From contig NC_046675.1 of the NCBI RefSeq assembly GCF_003369915.1, positions 15,314,001-15,378,000 of the forward strand: a stretch of 64,000 bases of DNA, read 5' to 3'. Under the pieces are notes generated by a model. It saw nothing but the letters and a program-made list of their open reading frames with translations, was not told where the DNA came from and searched no databases. This stretch comes from Drosophila miranda. Its lineage: Eukaryota; Arthropoda; Insecta; Diptera; Drosophilidae. This document shows, piece after piece, positions 50,364 through 59,739 of this stretch; within the stretch, counting starts at the first letter, position 1, and every line of letters starts with the position of its first letter. A program made the position numbers and the translations under genes.

Positions 50364-51540
50364 ATGCAGTCGATTTTGTCGTCAATGCGAGCCCTGGCCT
50401 TGCGCCAGCCCACGGGCGATGCCATACGGCGCCTGCACCTGACGGCCATCAGCGAAGCGGCTCGGAAAGGCACCAGGGAGAAGGCCCGCAAGAAGAAGGT
50501 TAAAGTGGAAGTCAAGAAGGTGGGATTTATTCCACACAATCAACGCGACAAGAAGTGAGTTGGGACAATAGCCATTCCATTTGGAGATTAATTCATCCAT
50601 CCTCTTCTCAGAGTCAACGTGAAACGTGCGGACAAACATGTGGACGACTCCTGGAAGCAAGTGTCCAAAGACGATGTTTACGTGGGACGCTATTACCGCT
50701 GGCCGGTGTACAGCGTGGCCGAGGCCATACAGTGCCACCGGGAGACACATCATCCGAGCATGTATAATGTGCCCAACGCCCCCCTGAATGTGGAGATTGA
50801 GCTGAACATGCAAGGCGAGAAGGCGACTCGGTTTGTGGACAACTTCCAGCGCATGGCTATGATTCCGCACAAGTTTGAGCATGGCGAGGAGCGCAAGATC
50901 ATTGTTTTCACCAAGGGAAACGTGAGGAATATATCTTAACTTTGATTGGATTACTTATTGAATAATCCGTTTTTAGGACGAAATCTTAGAGGCAAGAGAG
51001 GCCGGTGCTTCGCTTGTCGGTGGCGTGGAACTGATCAAAGATATAACAGGCGGCGAGCTTCTGCTATCCGACTACCAGTTCATTATTGCGCATCCCAACA
51101 TTCTGCCCGAGCTGGTTGCACTGCGAGGTCTGATGAAGCGCAAATTTCCAAACCCAAAGAGCGAAACGTTAGGCGCAAATCTGGCAGAGATGATTGTTAA
51201 GTTTTCTAGTGGCATTAGCTACAGTGCAACAAAGGATGAATACCAGCAGAACTTTGGACTAATCTCCGCCAGTGTGGGACCCCTGGACATGGATGCACAA
51301 AAGCTTGAGGAAAACCTCAAACATCTGCTGCAGGATATCAACACCATGCGCCCCAAGCGCGAGGGAAAGTTCATAACTCGAGTTTTGCTCAAGAGCCCGC
51401 CCAGCAGTGAGCAGCTCAAGATCGATCCGTTTGTTTATGTCCCCGAGATGTGGGACAAGAGCTCAGCGAAGGTGAAACGGGAAGAGGTTAAGAAGCAGGA
51501 GGAGCCAGGGGAACCCCAAGAGGCAGTAGCGGCCAATTAA
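50364..51540 (+). CDS. mRpL1: mitochondrial ribosomal protein L1 (uL1m)
   Basis: Component of the large mitochondrial ribosomal subunit, part of the L1 stalk that handles E-site tRNA release. Exons 50364-50554, 50612-50921 and 50977-51540, all GT/AG and in phase, encode 354 residues. The N terminus is Arg/Ser/Ala-rich without acidic residues ([16 protein letters not shown]), as for a mitochondrial targeting sequence, followed by the basic linker [20 protein letters not shown]. The L1 fold covers about residues 85-320, with [19 protein letters not shown] and a conserved PNPKSETLG segment. A charged tail rich in Lys/Glu follows. The gene is convergent with Gfr (128 bases between stops). Confidence 0.96.
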
Positions 51541-51667
51541 TTATAAACATACATGGCTATGTATTTGTATTGTTGATGATTTCGTTTGTGCATACTTTAA
51601 ACTTACATCTGCTATAGAAAGTCTTCTCCAGTCTAAATAACTTTGGTGTGGGGCTATTGGGCTATTG

Positions 51668-52792
51668 CTAGGCCTTCTGGGTGGGTGCAGTTCGCTGCTG
51701 GTGGTGCCGGACCATCTCCAGCTGCTTCACTCGAGTGTAGGCTGCGCTGGCTACAAGAACCACTATATTCGAGGTCCACCAGAGTGCCGACCGAACGTCG
51801 TGATAATACTGGGTGGCAATTAACGTCTGAGCACAGGCCTTGGCTGTTCCCGAGATATTGTGCGTTAGCGGTGAGGTAACCTAAAATCAGGCCAGATAAG
51901 CATTTACAAGAAAGATTTGGTCTCCTCTTAGCTCCTCACCTGTATTTCCAAAGCAGTCACAAACCCGATAGCGAAGCCACAAACACCACTTAGTACCATG
52001 GCAGCCCAAAACCACGCAGCCCACAAATGCTGATAGGTTATGATGGTCTCCAGCTCGCCGTTGATGATGATCAGGGGCAGAAAGAGCAGGGTGGAGTACA
52101 GATTGTTATAGTAACTGAGGAGCCACACCTCCTGATTAACGTGCGTCAGCGACTTTTTGGTTTGGATGGAGAACATGGCCAGGGCCAGGGAGCTGAGAAC
52201 TCCAAAAATGGTGCCCCGCCAGGAGAACACCGTTGTGAGGCTTTCCTGATCTACGCCCAGCCAAAAGCCAATCACTATGACGGCACAGCACATCAAGCAC
52301 TTGAAGCTAGTGCGTTGGCGCAGGATTACATACGTTAACACCACACTGAACACGGTTGTCAGGGAACGTCCGATGTAGTAGAAGGCTACCGTGACATAGG
52401 AGAGCGATAAGTTGTTGGCTCCGATCATCAGCGTGTACAGCACGGACAGCGGCAGAATTTTGCGGAAAGTGTCAATGTCCATGGGATTGCCTTCGGGGAA
52501 GGTGAAAACGCTAGGGTATTTGCGGCTGAGGCGGCTCATCACAAAGCATATCAACGTGGATACCACACACTGAAACCATGACATGAACAGCGGGGCTCCT
52601 AGGTTTACTGCGTCGCTACTCAGCAAATGTTTATTCACAAACACGGTCAAGATGGAGGTGCACCTGTGGGACGGGCTCTTAAAAATAGTCTACGTATTTT
52701 CCTCTTGCTGCTTACCAATACAGGGCGACCACGAAGACTATCTTGAGGTATTTGTTAACCAGCCGGTTGTGCTCTTCCAGGTTTTGATACAT
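51668..52792 (-). CDS. Gfr: Golgi GDP-fucose transporter (SLC35C1 family)
   Basis: Multi-pass Golgi antiporter that imports GDP-fucose for N-glycan core and Notch O-fucosylation; in D. melanogaster the nac (neurally altered carbohydrate) mutation is in this gene. Exons 52792-52716, 52663-51940 and 51880-51668 are in phase and give 337 residues. The protein has about ten hydrophobic segments and the SLC35C1-type motifs [27 protein letters not shown] and [20 protein letters not shown]. The N terminus [20 protein letters not shown] is cytosolic and leads into TM1, which spans the first intron. The first exon and its promoter are duplicated 1.1 kb upstream next to the second Sgt1 copy. Confidence 0.96.
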
Positions 52793-53806
52793 TTTGTGCG
52801 CGTTTTCCCCTACTTTGTGCAATACTTAAATTGTTTTCCACGTATCTTCCTATCGAACCCGGTCTATCAGCTGTTTTCACAGAATTAAATGCGAGGGTAG
52901 GTTCTAGAGATGCTCATGTTACATATGTATACATATGTATGTATTTGGACAGGTAACAATTTTCCCCACTAAATATGTAATGTATAGAACAAGCTCGCCA
53001 TGAATTGCAATGCTTCTATCAATTTTATTTAAAAAAATTGTTAGTTCATAATCATATTGTTAATGTGGTTTGCCCATCGCATGCATTCTGTTTGGCTAAA
53101 AATATATTTGTGTCTCTGAAATCTCATTTAAATAAATGTCTGTATTTTGTGTGTGTTTAACTAGCCGCATATCAGGCCTATTTCTCCCATTGGCGGAATT
53201 CGGTTCCTCGGGGCGGCTGCACAGACACCTTATCCTTGCCCACTTCGTTCCAGTTAGTGCTAAGCACGGTGCCGCCGGACTCTGAAAAAGATTTGTTCAT
53301 GGCCTTCTGCACCTCGGGTGAGGAAGTGCTGTAAATCCGCTTGAAAAGATTATTTAGAGCCGCTTCGTCCTTGGCCTCCTTTTCATCTTTCTTCTCCTCC
53401 TCGTTGACCAGCTGGTCCCAATTTTTGGTATGGAGTTTAGGCAATGCGACTGCAGCGGGAGCAGCCTTCTCCTCTAGGGTCTCCCAGCGCACGCCCGTTT
53501 CCTTGGCCAGAGTTATTTCGACCTTGGACTGATACGCCTTGTGGGAGCAACGGTCCACGACAACGGGATGCAGTAGTTGGATCTCCAGCTCGTATCCATC
53601 GGCGGTCATGTGTACTTTCTTTGACTCAATCTTGACAGCGTAGTTCTTCTCTGTGGCGTTCTTCAGCAGAACAGTGATTACCACTTTGCTCTCGGACTGG
53701 TACCAGTCGTAACGTACAGACATGTTGTCGAAGTTACTGTGAGTTCAATTTATCCAGCAATTCTGTCTTGTTTACGGCCGAAGCCTACTTTTTGTTTATT
53801 TTTTTT
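52718..53806 (-). repeat. tandem duplication unit A (Gfr exon 1 to Sgt1 upstream region)
   Basis: Left copy of a direct repeat of about 1.07-1.09 kb. It runs from inside Gfr exon 1 (GGGCGACC side), through the Gfr 5' flank and Sgt1 copy A, to the T-rich stretch upstream of Sgt1. It abuts unit B almost directly. The orders are colinear and boundaries are good to about 10 bases. Confidence 0.95.
53178..53723 (-). CDS. Sgt1: Sgt1 co-chaperone, copy A
   Basis: SUGT1-family adaptor of Hsp90 needed for kinetochore, centrosome and signalling-complex assembly. The intronless 181-residue ORF has the CS (p23-like) domain at about residues 1-90 (MSVRYDWYQSESKVVITVLL), a charged linker (NEEEKKDEKEAKDEA) and the SGS domain at about 110-181 (NNLFKRIYSTSSPEVQKAMN, KSFSESGGTVLSTNWNEVG). 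The TPR part of yeast and plant Sgt1 is absent, as is normal for the fly protein. It differs from copy B by one residue (Arg here, Gln there, in PP[R/Q]GTEF) and one synonymous base. Confidence 0.96.
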   Translation of the reverse strand: MSVRYDWYQSESKVVITVLLKNATEKNYAVKIESKKVHMTADGYELEIQLLHPVVVDRCSHKAYQSKVEITLAKETGVRWETLEEKAAPAAVALPKLHTKNWDQLVNEEEKKDEKEAKDEAALNNLFKRIYSTSSPEVQKAMNKSFSESGGTVLSTNWNEVGKDKVSVQPPRGTEFRQWEK

Positions 53807-53815
53807 TTGAGGGCG

Positions 53816-53890
53816 ATACAGGGCGATTTCAAAGATTATCTTGAGGTATTTTTTAACCAGCCGGATGTGCTCTTCCAGGTTTTGATACAT
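53816..53890 (-). pseudogene. Gfr exon 1 fragment (duplicated, non-functional)
   Basis: Minus-strand ATG at 53890 and [18 protein letters not shown] aligned with Gfr exon 1 ([18 protein letters not shown]). The copy then runs into unrelated sequence at the duplication junction instead of a splice donor. Most substitutions within it change the amino acid, as expected for a relic without selection. It lies immediately upstream of Sgt1 copy A. Confidence 0.9.
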
Positions 53891-54244
53891 TTTGTGCACG
53901 TTTTCCCCTACTTTGTGCAATACTTAAATATTTTTCCACGTATCTTCCTATCGAACCCGGTCTATCAGCTGTTTTCACAGCAATAAATGCGTGGGTAGGT
54001 TCTAGAGATGCTCATGTTACATATGTATTTGGACAGGTAACAATTTTCCCCACTAAATATGTAATGTATAGAACAAGCTCGCCATGAATTGCAATGCTTC
54101 TATCAATTTTATTTAAAACAATTGTTGTTAGTTCATAATCATATTGTTAATGTGGTTTGCCCATCGCATGCATGCTGTTTGGCTAAAAATATATTTGTGT
54201 CTCTGAAATCTCATTGTGTGTGTTTAACTAGCCGCAGATCAGGC

Positions 54245-54790
54245 CTATTTCTCCCATTGGCGGAATTCGGTTCCTTGGGGCGGCTGCACAGACACCTTAT
54301 CCTTGCCCACTTCGTTCCAGTTAGTGCTAAGCACGGTGCCGCCGGACTCTGAAAAAGATTTGTTCATGGCCTTCTGCACCTCGGGTGAGGAAGTGCTGTA
54401 AATCCGCTTGAAAAGATTATTTAGAGCCGCTTCGTCCTTGGCCTCCTTTTCATCTTTCTTCTCCTCCTCGTTGACCAGCTGGTCCCAATTTTTGGTATGG
54501 AGTTTAGGCAATGCGACTGCAGCGGGAGCAGCCTTCTCCTCTAGGGTCTCCCAGCGCACGCCCGTTTCCTTGGCCAGAGTTATTTCGACCTTGGACTGAT
54601 ACGCCTTGTGGGAGCAACGGTCCACGACAACGGGATGCAGAAGTTGGATCTCCAGCTCGTATCCATCGGCGGTCATGTGTACTTTCTTTGACTCAATCTT
54701 GACAGCGTAGTTCTTCTCTGTGGCGTTCTTCAGCAGAACAGTGATTACCACTTTGCTCTCGGACTGGTACCAGTCGTAACGTACAGACAT
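54245..54790 (-). CDS. Sgt1: Sgt1 co-chaperone, copy B
   Basis: Full-length 181-residue ORF with the same CS and SGS domains as copy A and no interruption. Its 5' flank is identical to that of copy A for about 70 bases (one change) and then becomes AT-rich LINE-derived sequence, so the two copies may differ in upstream control. Both retain the same immediate upstream sequence, so both may be expressed. Which copy is the older cannot be told from sequence alone. Copy B has the relic Gfr exon downstream; copy A sits next to intact Gfr. Confidence 0.93.
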   Translation of the reverse strand: MSVRYDWYQSESKVVITVLLKNATEKNYAVKIESKKVHMTADGYELEIQLLHPVVVDRCSHKAYQSKVEITLAKETGVRWETLEEKAAPAAVALPKLHTKNWDQLVNEEEKKDEKEAKDEAALNNLFKRIYSTSSPEVQKAMNKSFSESGGTVLSTNWNEVGKDKVSVQPPQGTEFRQWEK

Positions 54791-54880
54791 GTTGTCGAAG
54801 TTACTGTGAGTTCAATTTATCTAGCAATTCTGTCTTGTTTACGGCCGAAGCCTACTTTTTATTTATTTATTTTTTATTTT

Positions 54881-55395
54881 TAAATATCATTATACTTTCT
54901 TAGAGATGGGAAGTTTTTCCTTGTTGTGTTGTACTTGGTACAATTGAAAATTACATGCGTGGCGTTTTCGATACTATCGCATGTATAACTACATGCATTA
55001 AATGTGTTACCACTAAGCAGTCTGTTGATTCTCTTAGCGTCAATGGCTTTAAGCTTAGTTTAGTTTAGTAACCACGGTTTGGATGATGTTGAGGGGAAAA
55101 GCGAGCAGTAACCTCGGTGCTTGACACTAGCAAACTCGGCGTATGCTCTCTCCCATTCTGCTTTTAAAATTCTTTGTATTTCACACAAAGCGTCTTTAAG
55201 GTTCCATTTAACCACTGTGTATTTTCCTCGTCTGTGGGCTTCTTTGGCTGCTGCGTCAACTGAAGTGTTCTGAGGGATGTTACTGTGTCCGGGAATGTAG
55301 TGAACCTCTACAGTTCTTAGATGTTGATTTTGTTGAATCTTTTCTATGATTTTGTAGGCGATAGATGCGATATTTGCCGATATTAATTTTTATAT
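54881..55395 (-). mobile_element. non-LTR retrotransposon (LINE) fragment, RNase H to C terminus
   Basis: The minus strand encodes KIIEKIQQNQHLRTVEVHYI, then PGHSNIPQNTSVDAAAKEAH, the outer part of a LINE-type RNase H domain (compare W-x-PGHSGIPGNE-x-AD). This leads to a C-terminal segment with RINRLLSGNTFNACSYTCDS and HVIFNCTKYN, the usual Cys/His end of such elements. One in-frame stop falls between the two parts (near 55065). RNase H-bearing LINEs in flies include the LOA (bilbo) and I clades; LOA is my guess. Confidence 0.75.
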
Positions 55396-55770
55396 TATTC
55401 CAGATCCCACATACGGTAAATAATTATTTCTCTGGACGTGGACGTGGTGGCATCGCTCGTGGAGCCTTTGGTGATTGAGGCGCCAATGGACGTGGAGCCC
55501 GTGGACGCGGAACCCCTGGAGGCGGCAACGCTGGGGGACGCGTTATCTCTGGAGGCAACAACGCTGGGGTACGCGGACGACGCGGAGATGGACATATCAG
55601 TAGGCGTATGCGTAGGACCATTGCGTCCATCGTCCGTGCCGTGGGGCGCCAAGCTCCACAAATCGCTGCCCCAGGAGCTGCCCAGGAGTTGCCGCAGAAG
55701 CTGCCCCAGAAGCAGAAGCAGATGCCCCGGGTCCGACCAATTGTACTTGTGCAATCTGCCCTATTCATAA
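55395..55770 (+). pseudogene. Arg/Gly-rich ORF remnant of unknown origin
   Basis: The + strand frame reads TVNNYFSGRGRGGIARGAFGD, a stop, then GANGRGARGRGTPGGGNAGG and a basic segment (RRMRRTIASIVRAVGRQ), ending VLVQSALFITYK. The RGG-like composition recalls nucleolar or RNA-binding proteins. There is no start codon, one internal stop and no domain. It lies between the LINE piece and the Tc1-like element. It could instead be chance low-complexity DNA or part of an unrecognised transposon. Confidence 0.3.
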
Positions 55771-55802
55771 CATATAAATAAAAATCATAATAACCATACA
55801 TA

Positions 55803-56524
55803 CAGTGGGTAACTTTAATATTCCTCATTTTTTTTTTCAACTTCAAACGCGAATAAAATGCATAAAACTACAAAAAAATAAAAAAAAAATGTAATCAGGG
55901 AATACAGCTTGAATATTTACCTTTTCAGAGAGGTTTACATATATAATAATGATTTTATTTTAAATGAATAGAGAAAATATAATTTAAAAAAAAAAACTCA
56001 AAATTTGCGTTACTTTAATATTGGGCATTTTCTTATATGACTAAAAACCCTTCTTAATCTCGAAAAAAAAAAAACGTAATTTTATATTTTATTATAATAC
56101 CCATTGTTTGTTAATGTGTCGCTTAGGTGTTTGTCATATTTTTTATGATTTTTTGGGTATATCATGGCCGATTTGGGCCAACTCTTCCTGAAGCCGTTCC
56201 CTTAACGCGGATTTGGCCGATATTGGCGTTTTGTGTATACGGCGGTACAGCTAGCTCCACAAATTTTTAATAGCGCTTAGATCAGGCGACTGGGGTTTCG
56301 ATTAGACCTTACTTTATAGGCCTTATGCTTCGGGTCGTTGTCCTGATGCAACTTGAACGAGTTGCCAATGGCCATTTTCCTTGCCGACTGCTTAAATTTT
56401 TTTTTCAAAATTTTCAGATACTGATCTTGATTCATTATTTTTCCAATGAACACCAGATTTCCTACTCCTTTTCTCCAAATCATCATATGCAAAGCTGTGG
56501 GAGGGTGGATTAGGATATTGTTAG
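55803..56524 (-). mobile_element. truncated Tc1-like DNA transposon
   Basis: The left end begins TA/CAGTGGGTAACTTTAATATT, a Tc1-type TA target and terminal repeat. The same word (GTTACTTTAATATTGGGCAT) recurs about 200 bases inward (56006-56028), an IR/DR arrangement. The minus strand carries the C-terminal transposase region: HMMIWRKGVGNLVFIGKIMN, LKILKKKFKQSARKM and FKLHQDNDPKHKAYKVRSN, with QDNDPKH as the second catalytic Asp motif. The N half and the other end are missing, and the reading frame is damaged. The inner break is where the arrow fragment starts. Confidence 0.85.
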
Positions 56525-57470
56525 TTTAAGTTGACCTCATCCTGGCCATTGTCACAGTTGGTGGTACCAGAGCCATGTCGAAGCACTCGCCGAACTGATC
56601 TGCCGGGCAATCCTTTCGTCACAGCGCCAGAAGGCGGATATACATAATATACATGTTAGTACTCCCGCCACTTAAAATTATCTGGCCGGATACACGCCGT
56701 AGTTCTCCTTGTCCTCGAGTAGCATCAGATGCTTGGGGAACGAGTACACGTCGAGAGTACTACGTGTCACCCCGCTGGCTATGCAGGTATGGAAACAATT
56801 TGGGCGACTGTGCCGTGTGATTGCGCAGCACTTTCGCATCCGGTGTCCACACGGCCCGGATGTCGGTGAACTGCGACAGACGATGCAGCTCCACGGAACG
56901 ACGCTCTTCTACCAAGGCGGCAATGCGAGATCTCCTGCGAGATGTTTATGGAAGCAAGGATTTTTCTATAGAGGGGGAACAGGAGATTACACGTGTCCAA
57001 AGGTGTCCAATATGGTTGCTTACTTGTTCTTCCCATTGATGTCTGTAATTCGAAACGCATGGTATATCGGACTGTTGGTCCAGGTCCAGCGCTGTGACTC
57101 CTTCCAGCTCCACATGCTCACATGCCATTGACTCGGGCCCGAATGATGGCCTGATGGCTGCCGACATCTGTCGAGAAGAGCAGACGCCTCTCCTTTATGG
57201 CATGCACGGCAATGTTACGGGGCTTCTGCGAGTTCGCCCAGGAAGCTAAAAGAGGCAACATTTTAGAACAAAGCTGAATATTCTTACCGGACAACGGCTG
57301 CGGCACATTCGGGCCGTCTGGCGTAGCTGGGGGGGATGCAGGGCACGTCCTTGGCGAGGCTGCGGCTCTGGCCCGTCTTGATCAATGTCCCCGGTTCTCC
57401 AGTCGCTCCAGTACACGTCGTCCTAGCTGCCAACCAGTACCTGACACTTGTTGCCATCCAGAATGACGTC
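56525..57470 (-). pseudogene. genomic fragment of arrow (LRP5/6 orthologue)
   Basis: Minus-strand pieces match, in order, a propeller end (DDVYWSDWRTGDID), the fourth YWTD propeller (RRLLFSTDVGSHQAIIRARV, LEGVTALDLDQQSD, FTDIRAVWTPDAKVLRNHT), the following EGF-like module (FPKHLMLLEDKENYG) and LDLR class A repeats (CPADQFGECFDMAL, GTTNCDNGQDEVN). Frames shift several times, a stop follows LVGS, and EGF cysteines are replaced by Tyr/Phe. It therefore cannot make a receptor. A 60-base GT/AG intron remains near 57238-57300, so this is a DNA-level copy, not a processed one. In D. melanogaster arr is on Muller C, not E. Identity is from remembered arrow sequence. Confidence 0.8.
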
Positions 57471-57471
57471 A

Positions 57472-57552
57472 TTCTGTTCTTCTTCTTCCTTTTTCTGACA
57501 TTTTGACGTAATTTCTGTTCTGCTTCTTCCTTTTTCTGACATTTTGACGTCA
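57472..57552 (+). repeat. two tandem copies of a 40-base unit
   Basis: Units 57472-57511 and 57513-57552 share TTCTGTTCT[T/G]CTTCTTCC and TTTTTCTGACATTTTGACGT with two differences. They lie at the right edge of the arrow fragment and may mark a repaired junction. Confidence 0.9.
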
Positions 57553-57779
57553 TTTTTGAAACATGACAAAATTATTGCATGCGAGTGAATTTTCTAACAT
57601 GGAAAGAGCGCTGAATGGCAATACATTTGCTCTGTGCTGAATGGAGGGGAGGAGCGCTGAATCTGCAAATGTAAAATGACATGCGCGTCGCCAGGTGGAG
57701 CAAATCGGACATGTCATGTAGGAAGGATGTAGATGTCGAGAATTTTTCCGCCAGATATTTATTTCTCGGATAAATAATC

Positions 57780-58830
57780 CGTATCCTGGACCAGGATAGG
57801 TTAGGTTAGGTCCGTCCGTATATATTGAGGTGTTCAACTTGGTCCCTTCCCTTTTTCCAGTCTTCGGGTCCCAGAGATGAGATAGTTTTGATGTCGAGAC
57901 AAGTTTGGGGGATCATGTAATCAGTGGATCTGGTAATGTCCCTGCCAATTGAGCTGTGCCCGTATCCTTGTGGCGACATATTTCCTGATGCGATTGGGCG
58001 CTGTGCTGCCTTTCCTGCAATCAGGCGATCGTGAATGTCCAGGTGGTCGAATCCCAGGACAGTGCTTTTGTTGGGGTTGACCGCAGCGCCCCTGTAATAC
58101 AGTGCAGAGCCTGTCGCTGAGTCTTTTCCATAAGCTTATGGTATGTCTTCTTTTCAGTAGCTTGCCACCGAGATGTACATTCAGTGCATTAGAGCATGTG
58201 ACAGGCCCCATGTGCTGCTGAGCATCTTCTTGGATGCATAAAGCGCAATGGTGGCCTTCTTCACCCTTTCCACTACATTGGGTCTCCATGCCAGCTTGCT
58301 GTCCAGTCCAGGTGTTTTACCTGTGCTTCTGGAGTCAGCCTAGTTTGGTCAATTTTCGGGGGGCCCATATCGGTAGCTTGTACCTCTTGGTAAAGAGGAT
58401 GATATCCGTCTTGTCCGCGTTGATGCTGAGTCCTACCTCTTCCGCCCACTCGCGTATCGCCCTGAGTGTACGTTCCATTACGGAGCTGAGGGTCGATCGA
58501 CATACACCCGTAATAAGTATGCTTATGTCATCTGCATAAGCTGTTATTTTTGGGGCCTACCTTTCAAATCTCTTGATGAGGTCGTCGACCACCAGATTCT
58601 ACAGTAGTGGCGACAGGACTCCACCCTTAGGTGTGCCTCTGTGTGTCCCTTTTTTAGGAGGTTCTTGATCCAAAGATTTATTGCTGGGTGTATGTTATTC
58701 GCCTCTTGGCGACTTGTTATTGCGGTTGTGTCCGCGTTATTGAAAGCTCCGGAGATGCCAAAAAATGCTCCCCGTGCATACTTTTTATTGGTTTCGTTTA
58801 TTTCGTCTCAGTTTATTTTAGCCAATAAAT
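57780..58830 (-). mobile_element. non-LTR retrotransposon (LINE) fragment, reverse transcriptase to start of RNase H
   Basis: Minus-strand reading in shifting frames gives RGTPKGGVLSPLL then a stop and NLVVDDLIKRFER. Next come ITAYADDISILI (catalytic YADD), EWAEEVGLSINADKTDIILF, LTRLTPEAQVKHLG and finally the RNase H start NIYTDGPNLTYPGPGYGLFI. The order and motifs are those of an RNase H-bearing LINE of the LOA/I group. The 5' part (endonuclease, ORF1) is absent. The missing middle of RNase H is what would be expected if the block at 54881-55395 were the other half of the same copy. Confidence 0.8.
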
Positions 58831-59444
58831 GGGTTGGAAAACTAATTAATCACAATTAAGGACGTTATCGAGTGCATGTGCATGACACCTCTCACCATGA
58901 GGCAAGGACTGGTGCTGATACTTGTAGTTCAAGGGTGAGAAAACGAAATAGAAACAGAAGGCAAACTAATAACAATCGCCCATCCACCCGCATCGCACCA
59001 GTCTTCCGACACAAACACTGCACAAGCACTTCCTTCAGCTTCTTCTCATGTCTCCTCTCCCTCAAGTTTTTTGGCTAATGGAGCCAATTTATACGCCAGC
59101 CTGTGTAAACATCTGCAGCAGAGTGACATCGACCTTTGGCCCACAAAGACTTGTCCTGCTGCTAGTAGCAGCAAATCCGCGACAGATGCAATATCGTTCT
59201 AGGGCCCACTCCAAACCCAAAGTGTTGCCACTGACTAATAGCTAAAAATGTAAGAAGCCGTAACCGTAAACTGCTCCAAGGGCGGGGGCATCATCATCTA
59301 CTCGTAGATAGATCCCGCTGTCGTTATTTGCGTGATAAAAGCGCAGTTCAAGCCGTAGTAAGAGTAAAAGTTCGTCCTCTCCTCCTATGGTGATTGATGC
59401 CTTGGCAACAAGTGCAACTTTAAGCTGGCAGACAGCCGGTTACA
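58831..59444. other. unassigned sequence between LINE fragment and the orphan ORF
   Basis: No ORF with coding character and no element I recognise. The mixed composition suggests more decayed inserted DNA. Confidence 0.4.
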
Positions 59445-59678
59445 TCAGCGGGCGCACGGCTCCTTTAATGAAATAAAAACCGAACTGGTCGCTTGTCCGT
59501 AGGATGATAAAAACTTCAGTTGCAGTAGATGCCGAAGCAGCTCAATTTCATCGCACACGTACGCGAGTGGAGCTTCGAAACTGATAATCCACTTGCCTGC
59601 AGGTAACGTGACTCTGTCAAGTTCAAAGTTTATAATTTCTAGCGCATCCTGCTGCAGCAGCAGCTGGCCCAGCATCAA
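59445..59678 (-). CDS. orphan 77-codon ORF, possible gene fragment
   Basis: The minus-strand ORF reads MMLGQLLLQQDALEIINF, ELDRVTLPAGKWIISFEAPL, AYVCDEIELLRHLLQLKFLS and ends ISLKEPCAR. Codon use, amphipathic pattern and lack of repeats look like real coding sequence, but I recognise no family. It starts 62 bases past the tex stop and has no visible promoter of its own. It could be the last exon or a broken fragment of a gene copied here with the arrow piece, or a short real gene. Confidence 0.4.
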   Translation of the reverse strand: MMLGQLLLQQDALEIINFELDRVTLPAGKWIISFEAPLAYVCDEIELLRHLLQLKFLSSYGQATSSVFISLKEPCAR

Positions 59679-59739
59679 TCAAAAGAGAGCAGTGCATTAG
59701 ATGATTGAATAATAAACAAACTCTTTACTATCCTTAGGT

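Larger units (their letters stand above)
53816..54880 (-). repeat. tandem duplication unit B
   Basis: Right copy of the direct repeat. The coding part of Sgt1 is 2/546 bases different from unit A, whereas the Gfr exon 1/promoter end differs at about 13 of 185 bases plus indels (for example the AT-rich stretch at 52921-52945 is shortened here). The right edge is cut by, or borders, a LINE remnant. Confidence 0.95.
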
